This document shows positions 22,078 through 31,475 of a DNA stretch of 64,000 nt, piece after piece. The stretch comes from Vanrija pseudolonga (Eukaryota > Basidiomycota > Tremellomycetes > Trichosporonales > Trichosporonaceae). Location of the stretch: the NCBI RefSeq assembly GCF_020906515.1, contig NC_085853.1:1364001-1428000 (forward strand). The letters run 5' to 3'. The position numbers and the translations under genes were made by a program. Each line of letters starts with the position of its first letter. Within the stretch, counting starts at the first letter, position 1. The notes below the pieces were generated by a model. The model was given only the letters and a program-made list of their open reading frames with translations. It ran no database searches and had not been told where the DNA came from.

Positions 22078-23214
22078 GTCGAGCGGGGGACTCGTGCCCG
22101 GTGGGGTTGAAGGCTGTCAAAGTGGGGCCGCTGGGCCAGGTCAAGTTGGTGTCGGCGATGATTTACCACCCAGAGCACGGAGTGCAGTGCAGTCACGACT
22201 CGGCGACAGGCGCGGCGACGATGGCCGAATGGGCGATGGGACGAATGGGCGGGCCGGTGGCGCGCGGGGAGGGAGTCGATTTGAACAATGGGCTGGACTG
22301 GGGTTTGATTGGGTTCGGAGCGGCGGACGCGGGCGGGGCAAGCAAGAGCGTGCGCGCACGCGTGACTAGGATCTGTCGCTACGAGCAATGTGTTGCACGT
22401 CGTGTCCTGCCGCGGGTGTGTGCGCGTGTGCGTCGTGTGGAGTAGCGTGCGATCGATCACACGCTGATGCTGCTGCTGATGATGATGAGCGTTGCGCGAC
22501 GCGCGACGCAGCGATGACGTTGGCTAGCGGTCGTGCTGGGGCGGCGGGGTGCGGCGGGCCGGGCGAGCAGTAGTGGTGCACGCGGTCTCGGTGCGCTGCG
22601 CTGGTGACGAGCGCGGTAGTGGTGATGAGAAAGGTAAGATACAAAGTGTGACAGAGACGGTGTGTTGTGAATGATGATGATGGTTGTGATGCGAACGAGC
22701 AGCGTCGCGGTGGTGAACGGCGGCGGCGGCGGGCGGCGGGGCGGGCGGGTGGGTGGCTTGGTTGGGTTCGGCAAGGCAAACCAAGGCAGGCAGGCAGGCA
22801 CCACCGAGAATCCTACAGTGGCACCCCCTGCACTTTGACGCGCGGCACTTGGCAGCCACTTGAACGCGGGACAGGAACCTGCACCACTGGCTGGTGCATT
22901 GCATCGCACCTCTGTAGAGCCAGCTGCTGCACCTACAGCTTGGTCCCTCGGAATGCGGCCTCCCCAACCACCCGCGCATTCCTCGCATCGCGCACGTCCT
23001 GGCCCAAAAGTACAAAAAGCCCAGACTAGATAACGGCACCCCGGCAAGCTTCCGCCCACCGCCCACCCTCCCCCCGGCCCTGGCCACACGCGTCGATGCT
23101 GCTGCATACACTGCCATGTTGTACACTTGTTCAATTGCCGCGGCCAGGCCAGTGCCTCATGCAGCGGGTGACTCGGTCGCGCCGACCGACCGACCAACAT
23201 ACAACTCACACTAC
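22078..23214. other. Long intergenic region upstream of STE50
   Basis: This 1.1-kb gap runs between the STE50 start and the thioesterase stop, both minus strand. It is G-rich near STE50 and contains an (AGGC)4 tract at 22784-22800. Part of it is the likely STE50 promoter and leader. I found no supported ORF or RNA gene. Confidence 0.35.
22784..22800. repeat. (AGGC)4 tract
   Basis: Four perfect AGGC units plus one base, about 0.7 kb upstream of STE50. It is the same unit as the tracts at 3141 and 51173. Confidence 0.85.
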
Positions 23215-25328
23215 CTACTTGCCCTCGAGCCCGCCGGCGCGGTACAGCCGACGCACCTGCTCGCCAATGTCGAGGCGCCGGTCGCCCTCGAGGTACTCCA
23301 TCGCCTCCTTGTACGTATTTGGCACGACGGTGCGCCCAATCGGCTTGCGGTCGTTCTTGGCCATGGTGAAGTAGAATGTGTTGGTCTCGCGGCGTAGCTG
23401 TGGTGTGAGTGGGTGCTGCAGGATGCTTCCGACAACAGCACTTACGCCAGTCTCGACCTCCTCGACCTCGGCACGGACACGGATATGCGCCCTAGCCTCG
23501 CCGTCCTGCCCGTCGACCGGCTGCGTCGTCTTGATAACCTTGGAGGTGAGGCGGAGCACCGCGCCGATAGGCACGGGGAGACGGAACGTGATCTGGTCGA
23601 GGGACAGGAAGTGCATTGGCTCGTGGGCGAACATGGCGGCGTTGGTGAAGCAGAGCTCGCTGTGAGGCGCACGCGCGTCAGCGCAGGTGGCGGAGGGGTG
23701 TTTCGAGCGCCTCTCTACTCACAAAGCCATGCGCATCAGAATACCACCAAACACCTTGCCGTGCAGGTTGCGGTCCTGGGGGAACATGAGCTGGACGGAT
23801 TGGATCTGCAATGTCAGCATAAACGCCATACCATGCCGCCCACCTCGGTATCCCGCATCTGCACAATCTTTTCGCCGTTCAGCTCCTCGTTGTTCTTGGC
23901 AACCTCAATCATGAGCGAGTGCACCTCTGCCGCCTCCTCCTTGGACGGGGGCTTCTTGTCGAGCGAGCTCTGGGAGAAGGCGGCGCGCGAGTCCTTGTGC
24001 TCCTGGCCAAAGTCCCAGAGCATCTTCTCTTCCGGCGTCTCGACAATCAGAGGCGGCACGCGACGCGCCTTGTGCGTCACGGCGTCGCGGCACACCATGG
24101 CGAATCTGCCCAGCATGAGCGTCTCGCTCTTGCCCGGCTCGCTGGGGCGCGTGCCCTCCATCTTGACGAAGACCTCCATCGACGACGTGCCGGTCCATGT
24201 CACGAAGCCGGAGAACTTGAGGTCGCTGGAGCGTGGGTTAGTGGTGACGTTGGGGGCACAAGTTGGGGAGGGGAGGTGACAAACCGCGCCTGAACGGCGC
24301 CGTGGCCGTCTCTGCCGGCTCGGCAAGCACACTTGCACGCACACGGTGCGTGGGATCGGAGCCCAGTAGCGAGGCATTGCCACAGCGAAATGCACACACG
24401 CGCACACGAATAACAGCATGCCACACACCCCGCACGGAGGATCGGCGCCAAGTATCCCCGCCGACGCAGTCCCCCGCTCCTGCCTATCCACTCACCGCAC
24501 GTTCTGGTGGTTGAGCCGCCCAAACATGTCCAGCCTGTCAGCGCTCGCAGTGGCGAGGTACAGGCCTGCGCGCTTGGCCGCGTGGTGGAAGCTCTCGGCG
24601 GGCGAGGTGCCGTCGTAGATGTTGGCTGGGAGGCAGTGGCGGTAGGACACGGCGCCGGCGAGCGAGTCGAGGTCTGTAGCGGTCGCGCGTCAGCACGAGC
24701 GCGTGGGCGGGTGCTGCGGCCTGGTGGCATACTTACGCTCGAGGAGCTTGCCCATGCCTGAGGGTAGGTCAGCATGGTTGACAGCCGCTACTCGATCGCC
24801 GCGCCTCGCGCGAGCGCAGCGCCGAACTCGACTCACGGAACCCGCCCGACGTGTTAACGTAGCGGTCGTACAGCTTGGGATCACTCGCCAGCGGCAGGTC
24901 AAAGGCGGTGTAACTCTCGCTCATGTGCCGCGGGCGGAGGAGCTCCTCCTGCTCCTTGGGCGTGAGGGGCACCTGGTCGCACCTGTCGTCCGAGGGCCGG
25001 AGGTCGGGGGACGAGTCGCTCTGCATCCACGGCACGGGGTGTGCGCGCATCAGCATCGGCTGGGGCTTTTGGATGCCCGAGTCGCCTGGGTGCGGGTTAG
25101 CTGCCATCACGCCCCTCGGCCAACCAACCCACCCTCGATATGCTTCAGCAGCCGGTCGATCTCGCCGAGCGTCAACAGGCTCTTCTTGGCACTGCTCGAC
25201 TCGGCGGCATTATTGCGCGCCGCGGTCGTCGCGAGCGTGCGGAGCATTGGTAGCGGCGTTGGGCGCGAACGCGCAAGGGGGCGGGCGAGGAGGGGTGTCG
25301 CGCGGAGGAGCGGGGCAGCGAGGCGCAT
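23215..25328 (-). CDS. Acyl-CoA thioesterase, mitochondrial, double hotdog (ACOT9-like)
   Basis: Predicted to hydrolyse acyl-CoA in the mitochondrial matrix. Eight exons are inferred: 25328-25133, 25085-24837, a 21-nt exon 24757-24737, 24673-24496, 24225-23844, 23805-23723, 23659-23446 and 23397-23215, about 501 aa. The first 40 residues are Arg/Leu/Ala-rich without acidic residues, a good targeting presequence. Hotdog 1 carries GKLLEHLDSLAGAVSYRHC and MEVFVKMEG. Hotdog 2 carries LHGKVFGGILMRMAFELCF and FLSLDQITFRLPVPIGAVL. The microexon encodes GKLLE within the first conserved block and is needed for phase. Intron 4 (24226-24495, 270 nt) is unusually long. A weak TATA-like CATATAA lies about 95 bp upstream on the minus strand. 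Confidence 0.9.
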
Positions 25329-26403
25329 GGCGGGGGGTGGGCGGCGGGGGAGGGGGTAGGGAGGGCGTGGCGGGGCGTGATGTGGTGTACGTGCGTGCGT
25401 GCTATGCAGTCCCCAGCCGTTATATGTACCCTCTGCGTGCTGTGAGTGGGATGTGTAAGTCTACTCACGACGACGACAGCGACTCGACGGCAACTTCGGC
25501 CTGCCGGCCTGCAAGTGGTCACCCGCCGATGTCCGACCGCGAGGCGCGACTGGAGTTCCGCGCCGTTGATGTCATCGGAAGAGCCGACGGTCAACCCAGG
25601 CAGGCGGCACCCGAGCGCCTCGTGGTGAGCACTGGGGGTGCATTGATATTGCTCTGTGTTATCGTGCACTTTGCGCGCTCTTCATGCTTGGGCTGACATC
25701 CTTCTCTTTGCATGCTGCTCGTGTTGCGCTGACTCGTTTGGACCGTGGTTATCTGGAGAAGGAGGGGTGTTCCCTCCCCCACAGTGGCGCCCTCCCCAGC
25801 CACACCGTCTACAGCTCACCACCCACTCGTTTTGCCCATGGCTTCTGTCAACAGCCAGGGTCTAGGCAGCATGCACGGCTGCACGATGACTCGCGAGCAG
25901 CCTCAGACCTTGGTGTCGTCCAGCTCGTAGCCCTACCTCAAGAAGAGAAGATGGCACCAGCACCCACGCCACACCGCCACCACTCACGACTCGCTCGCCC
26001 CCACACCCACACCCACACACAAAAGGAGACCGACCCTACTCCCCGAACCCGTCGCCTGACCCCTCAGGACCGGATTCTGTGCGGCTCGAACCGCGCACCT
26101 GTGCTCAAATACCAACAGGCTTTCGACACCCGCCAAGCTGGCGGGTGGTGCTCGGTTGGCCGACGCCGAGCTGTAGCGTGGTCGGCCCCTCCTCCTGCCC
26201 TCGTTGCCCGGCAAACACACGTCCAGTCCCTCTCCACGACACCCCGCCGGCCTATTTCTACGCTTGCATCATTCTATTGTTGCCAAAAGCACTTAGTGGT
26301 GCTCCTTCTTGAGGATGGAGGCGGCTGCAGGGGTCAGTACGGTGCTCGGGAAGGCGGCGTGAACAGGAGGCGTTTCCAGAGCGGAAAACGGCTCCAGTGA
26401 GGA
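25329..26403. other. Gene-free region with a strong short hairpin
   Basis: This stretch lies upstream of the thioesterase gene and downstream of ATP18, both minus strand. A plus-strand frame stays open for some 700 bp (25684-26400), but it lacks a good start, domain or matching codon bias, so I do not call a gene. The perfect 9-bp hairpin at 26127-26147 and a nearby TGTGCGG/CCGCGCA stem (26078-26097) are the only structure noted. Confidence 0.35.
26127..26147. other. Perfect 9-bp inverted repeat with 3-nt loop
   Basis: CACCCGCCA, loop AGC, then TGGCGGGTG. It lies about 260 bp beyond the ATP18 stop on the minus strand. It could be an RNA hairpin or a cruciform-prone site, and no function is claimed. 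Confidence 0.6.
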
Positions 26404-27112
26404 TCATCCTGGGTCCGACTGGATCATGCTCCACTTGTGGATCTCCCAGAGATGGGCTGGAGAAGAGAGAGAGCGGGGAAGCTTACCGTAGGGGTTCTTG
26501 GGGTCCTTGAGGGCCTCGGGGGCTGAGGATGTCAGTTGATGTTCACGTCGTAGTCCTGTGGTGCCGCGCTTCTGCCAAATAGGGAGGCGTGCGGGCTCGG
26601 CAGGCAGGATGGCGACACGAACTGTGACGCTGGAAGCAAGGCAAGCCAACTTGCCGAACCACCCGGCACCATGTCCGAGTCGTGTACCCGTGCCCCGACG
26701 TCCACACGCCCCCCTAGCTCCGTAGCGCGGGCTCGTCCCAACTCACTGGCGACGGCAGCGTCCTGGGCCGCGTTGACACCGAACCAGGTGACAGCCGAGG
26801 CGAAGATGAAGGGAGCCAGGGGCTTGAGGAACTGTGTTGTGGATGCGGGGTGCGAGTTGAAGAGCAGTTGAAGAACCGGCAAGTGTCATGTGTCGGAACC
26901 GGAGTAGACGCGATGGGAGACACAACAACGCATCGTAGCGGTGTCGGATCAGGCGTAAAGCGTAACACGGCCGCGGGACAGTCGATGCGCACGGAAATGA
27001 CAGCGAGCGCAGGCCAAAACAATCGAGAACAAGGAGCACAACGGTCAGCATTCGTCCCCATCTCACGCCGCGACAAACGCACAGGAGTGGGCCAGGCGCG
27101 GAGACCGAACAT
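26404..27112 (-). CDS. ATP18: Mitochondrial ATP synthase subunit i/j
   Basis: Small membrane subunit of the F1Fo ATP synthase in the inner mitochondrial membrane. Exons 27112-27083 (30 nt), 26831-26747, 26522-26487 (36 nt) and 26456-26404 give only 67 aa. The protein starts MFGLRAWPTP, runs into FLKPLAPFIFASAVTWFGVN (single membrane helix) and then PEALKDPKNPYG, the Asp-Pro-(Arg/Lys)-Asn-Pro signature of Atp18. A short tail rich in Trp and His follows (HLWEIHKWSM). The length matches yeast Atp18 (59 aa). Intron 1 (251 nt) is much longer than the others and longer than the coding sequence itself. The gene is divergent from ICP55 across 335 bp. Confidence 0.9.
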
Positions 27113-27447
27113 TTTGCAGGCTGTGACGTGCGTTAGGGGCGTGTTCGTGCGTGCGTTCGGGCGTGTCGGCAGCGGCGTGAAGCTTACAAGGATGGGGGAG
27201 AGGGGTGGGATGGTGGTGTACGGACTGTTGTCGATGTCGATGTCGGCGTCGCAGAGCCAGCGTACAGCGCACGCAGCAGCGGAGGGAACCGCGAGGGCCG
27301 CGGCGATATTCGCGTTGTGGCGCCGGGGGTGGGGCGGGATCAAATCTGTGTGCTTAGTTGGGCCCCGGATCAATCCTCCCGAGTGCCGAGCGGCCGAGAG
27401 GTGAGATGTGTGCCGAAAAGTCAAAGTTATGCACTGTAACATTCAGC
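27113..27447. promoter_or_regulatory. Bidirectional spacer of ATP18 and ICP55
   Basis: The 335-bp spacer separates start codons of two nuclear-encoded mitochondrial proteins and should contain both promoters. No clear TATA box is visible. An upstream in-frame ATG at 27406 could extend ICP55 by 14 residues. Confidence 0.5.
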
Positions 27448-29266
27448 ATGCGGACACTGCAGGCGGCCAGAGCAGCGACGAGGGCAGCAGCAAGGCGGAG
27501 CGGGGCATCCTGCTCGCGCAGCTACGGCTCCCTCCCTGCCCGGGGCACGTTCCACACGGACGGCACGACGCCAACGACCGACGCGACCAAGCCGCCGCGC
27601 TACGGCCAGCCGCTGGCCGGCACGCATGCGCACCTCGTGCATGCGCGCGAGCTGACCCCCGGCATCACGGCCGCCGAGTACGAGGAGCGCCGGCGGAAGC
27701 TCATGGACAGCTTGCCGGCCGGAGCGGTCGTCGTGTGCATGGGCTCGACGGTGCGCCTTGTTTCCCAGCGTGAGTGTGTGTGTGTGGCATGGGTTGCGTG
27801 GGGCTGGGCTGACGTGAGCAGAGATCTTGTAAGTGGCCTGTCGTGTGCGTGTGGGTGTGTCGATCTGACAAGACAAAAGCTACAAGTTCAGGCAGGGTGA
27901 GTGTGTGTCCGCACCGCACCGCTGACCTCGACCCCAGCGACCGACTTCTACTACCTCACCGGCTTTGACGAGCCCGACGCGACTGTCGTGCTCGTGTCCC
28001 GGCCGTCCACGCCACGGGGGTACACGATGACAATGTTCGTTCCCCCGCGGGAGCGGCACGAGCTCCTGTGGGCGGGGGAGCGGACGGGCGTCGAGGGCGC
28101 CGTGGAGATCTTCGGCGCGGACGAGGCATACCCGTCCCACGAGCTGGGCGCGATGCTGCCGGGGTTCCTGCACGGGCCGGACGTGTATGCGAGCTTGCCG
28201 CCGAGCCCGTCCCCCAGCGCATCATCACAGCCGTTCACGCCGCCCCCGCCCCGCCGCCGCTCGTCGCTGCTCAAGCTGTTCAGTCCGGAAAAGTCGGGCA
28301 GCCTGGCAGACGGCGACCCGCCACATTTGGTGCTCGCTGCCGCGCTGGCATCAGAGCACGCCAAGCCGCTCGAACGGCCAATTCAGGCGCTCCGCGTGCG
28401 CAAGAGCCCCGCCGAGCTGCGGCTCATGAAGGCCGCCGCAGAGATGAGCTCAAAGGCTCACCGCGAGGTCATGCGGTTCGCCAAGCCCGGAGGCACGGAG
28501 GCTGCGCTCGCCGCGCACTTTGAGTACATCTGCGCGCTGGGAGGCAGCGAGCGGCCAGCATATGTGCCTGTCGTGGCTTCGGGCGCCAACTCGCTCGTTA
28601 TCCACTACACGCGCAACGACTGCGTCCTGGGCGAGAATGATGTGGGTGTGGTTGGGCATGGTGGATCACGTCGGTTACTGACACAATCCAGCTCGTGCTC
28701 ATCGACGCCGGCGGAGAACGCCACATGTACGCGTCGGACATTACGCGCACCTTCCCCGTCTCGGGCAAGTTTACCGACCCCCAGCGTGACCTCTACCAGG
28801 CGGTCTTGAACGTGCAGAAGGAGTGTGTCAAGCGCGTGCGGCTAGACGAGGGGGTGTCGCTGAACGAGCTGCACCGAGCGAGTAAGTCTACCTGTGCCAT
28901 CTCGACATGTCCCACTGACCCAAGCTAGGCTGCACCCTCCTCAACACGGAGCTCAAGAACATTGGCTTCCGCCTGACCGTCGGCGACGTCGAGCGGAAAC
29001 TCTACCCGCACTTCCTATCGCACCACGTCGGCTCAGACCTGCACGACTGCCCCACAGCGGACCGGAGCGCGGTCCTGCGCGAGGGCAACGTGATCACGAT
29101 CGAGCCGGGCGTGTATGTGCCTTTCGACTCGGCGTTCCCCAAGGCGTTCCACGGCCTCGGCGTGCGCATCGAGGACGAGGTGGCGTGTACCCGTGATGGG
29201 CCAGCAGTGCTGAGCGCGTCCGCGCCCAAGGAGGTGCGTGACGTCGAGGCGGCGTGTCAGGCGTGA
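27448..29266 (+). CDS. ICP55: Intermediate cleaving peptidase, mitochondrial Xaa-Pro aminopeptidase
   Basis: Removes the N-terminal residue left by the mitochondrial processing peptidase. Exons 27448-27769, 27822-27828 (7 nt), 27880-27896 (17 nt), 27938-28641, 28692-28881 and 28929-29266 give about 525 aa. The start MRTLQAARAATRAAARRSG is a classic presequence. Joining the two tiny exons yields QIFYKFRQATDFYYLTGF, the conserved peptidase M24/AMP_N block, which is disrupted if either exon is skipped. Metal ligands appear in order: Asp of LIDAGGE (about 355), Asp of SDITRTF (366), His of SHHVGSDLHD (about 446), Glu of IEPGVY (472) and Glu of RIEDEV (about 495). A Pro/Ser-rich insertion (about 210-250) is unusual. 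The ATG at 27406 is a less likely alternative start. Confidence 0.94.
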
Positions 29267-29672
29267 GAAGACGAGCAGAGAGGAGTGTAGGACTAGGTGG
29301 AGCTAGGCATAGCATTGGATCGGCATCATGCATCGGGTCGGATTTCTGGCTGCACTGTAGCGAGCGTGTGTGGGGAGGGAGAGTGGGGCTCGCCGTTGAC
29401 GGGGCAGGGCGGTGAGCCTCGCGACTCGGGAAGGGATGTGTATCTCCTTTCGTAACCTACAAACCTACCCTCTTGAGTTTGTGTTTGCATTGAGAATCGA
29501 AGCCCACAACGGCAGTGGAAGGCTGTCCAACGTTCACAGCAGCGCCGGCGCGCGCCACCACCGCACCGCGCCACACTCCGCCCGCGCCCCACCCTCCAAC
29601 CTCCACTTTCTCACTCCGACCCGAACCGTAATTTCGGACAACGGCCACTTCGACCATCGCAAACCAGCCCTC
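29267..29672. other. Intergenic region between ICP55 and insertase gene
   Basis: About 400 bp on the plus strand between two genes in tandem. The 3' half is C-rich, like other 5' leaders here. Nothing else is recognised. Confidence 0.35.
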
Positions 29673-31131
29673 ATGGCAAGCATACGACAGCACGGCCTGC
29701 GTGCGGCACGGGCAGCGGTGCCGGCGTTCGGCGCGGCGGTGGGAGTCACACCAGCGCCGCTGGCAGCACAGACACTGCTGCCGGCGTTCTCTGCGCGCGC
29801 CTTCTCGTCGCGCCCCGCGTCGTCGCGGCCACGCTCCTCGGCCCCCCTCGGCTCGTCCCACCGCCCACGGCTTGCGCTGGCCCCCTTGCCCTCGGTTCAG
29901 CGCGCGCCATCCCGCTCCATCACTGTCGACGCGGCGGGCGAAGCGGTATCAGAAGCCGCCGCATCGGCCTTCCCCCCCGTCCAGTTCATCTCCGACCTCC
30001 TCCTCAACACGCCGACGCCGTCGTACGGCCTCTCGATCATCGTCCTCACCCTCATGCTCCGCTTCGGCATCACGGTCCCGATTACCATGTGGCAGCGCAG
30101 GCGGATGAAGCGCGAGCGCGAGCTCGTCGTGCCGGAGATGAAGAAGATCAACGACCGGCTCGCTGTCAAGCTCGTGGGCGACGCGCGCCGCGAGGGCCTC
30201 AGCTATGAGGATTACCAGAAGAGGCTGAAGAACGAGGTCGGTGTGAAGGGCTAGGCTAGCTGAGCTGACGAACGCAGATGGCCAAGGCCCAGTCGGCGCT
30301 CCACAAGCAGCACGGCACGCACCCGCTCATCACGCTCGTCACCCCGTTCGCCGTCCACCTCCCCGTGCTGATCATCACGTCCATGGCTATCCGGCACGCG
30401 ATCGCGGTGCCCGACTCGGCGCTGGCAGCCGACAGCTTCTTCTGGATCCCCAAGCTCGGCGGCGTCGACCCAGAGCACATCCTGCCCATCCTCGGCGCAA
30501 TGTGTGCCTTTGGCAACGCCGAGGCCAGCAGCCGCAAGCGCAAGGGCGAGCAGGCGGACCTCGAGGCGGCCGCGCAGCCCGCGGAGATATCCGAGAAGGA
30601 GGTCTTCTCATCCGTCGTCGACGCGTCGCCCAAGGCCAAGCCCAAGGCCGACGCAGCGCCGTCTACCAAGCGTAGCTTCAGCACGTCGGCGTCCAACGCG
30701 GCCGTCGCGCCGCGCCGGCGCCCTCCGCGCGCCCTCCGCTCAGCAGCTGCCGAGCCGGGCCCTCCAGGATCGCCAGCGCCTGCAAACCCCTCCGAGTCCA
30801 GGAAGGCGCCCCCTGTGCTCGAAGACATCGAGTCGGCCGAGAAGCAGGCCGTGCAGCGCACATTCATTGGACGCTTCTTAGACGGCCTCACCTTCCTGAT
30901 GCGCGGGTTCGCCATCATCTTCCTCCCCGTCGGTGCCGTCATGCCAAGTGTGAGTTTGTGTGTGTGCTCGTTGCCCCGCTGACCTGCCAGGGCGTTGTGC
31001 TGTACTGGGTCACGTCGATCGCCTTTTCTCTCGCCCAGACGCTGTACCTCGGCCGTTTGAACCGCCGGGAGGCTGCCATCCGCGCCGCGACGCGCGCCTC
31101 GATGCGTCTTGCCAACGGTCCGAGGCGATGA
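29673..31131 (+). CDS. Mitochondrial inner-membrane insertase, OXA1/COX18 family
   Basis: Inserts proteins into the inner mitochondrial membrane. The COX18 branch handles the Cox2 C-terminal tail. Exons 29673-30236, 30278-30949 and 30991-31131 give about 458 aa. A long Ala/Arg/Ser presequence (about 1-85) precedes the YidC/Oxa1 core: YGLSIIVLTLMLRFGITVPI, then a basic loop WQRRRMKRERELVVPEMKKI, the helix HPLITLVTPFAVHLPVLII, and the last helix pair (GFAIIFLPVGAVMPSG and VVLYWVTSIAFSLAQ). The pattern of the HPL..LV..FAVHLPV segment favours COX18 over OXA1, with moderate certainty. Between core helices lies an unusual insertion of about 90 low-complexity residues rich in Lys, Ala and Pro. The exon 1 donor (GTCGGT) is weak but is needed for phase. 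Confidence 0.85.
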
Positions 31132-31475
31132 GCTAGACTGGTCGCTGCACGAAGCGAGGCCGAGGCCCGAGGTCAATGTATGCATCTAGCAGTAGAGAGT
31201 CCTTGTGCCACATAACTGCAAGCTGGACACACATCCGTCAGCGATCCCTAGTCATCGGTCATGTTGCAGCGGCCGGCGCGGGGCAGCAGCACCCCGATTT
31301 GATTCCGTCCGCCTGGCTCGCCACCCGGCGCGAGGTAGCCGGCTAACTAAAGTGTGGTTTAGATGGACATTCTGGCCTGCTCGGTCACAAGCAACAGCAG
31401 CGCATCGTCACTGTTGTCCATCTCACCACCTATTGGGGCGACATCGACAGCAGCAGAAGCAGCAGCAGCAGCAAC
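31132..31475. other. Intergenic region upstream of PEX3
   Basis: A 344-bp spacer between two plus-strand genes. A CAG/CAA-rich stretch (31448-31475) directly precedes the PEX3 start. No TATA box or ORF is seen. Confidence 0.35.

Noticed and set aside
26060-26210. tRNA-like sequence on the minus strand (GGTTCGAGCC)
   Set aside because: It has a B-box-like motif, but the T-arm loop is the wrong size, no matching acceptor stem or A box is found, and the surrounding hairpin does not fit a tRNA fold.
25684-26400. Possible 238-residue protein in the gap next to ATP18
   Set aside because: No ATG at the start of the open stretch, low-complexity composition (His/Thr runs), no domain, and no splice pattern.
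31293-31305. 13-mer ATTTGATTCCGTC shared with the TAF1 upstream region (about 61457)
   Set aside because: A single 13-mer match between two places in a 64-kb window is expected many times by chance, and positions relative to the starts differ.
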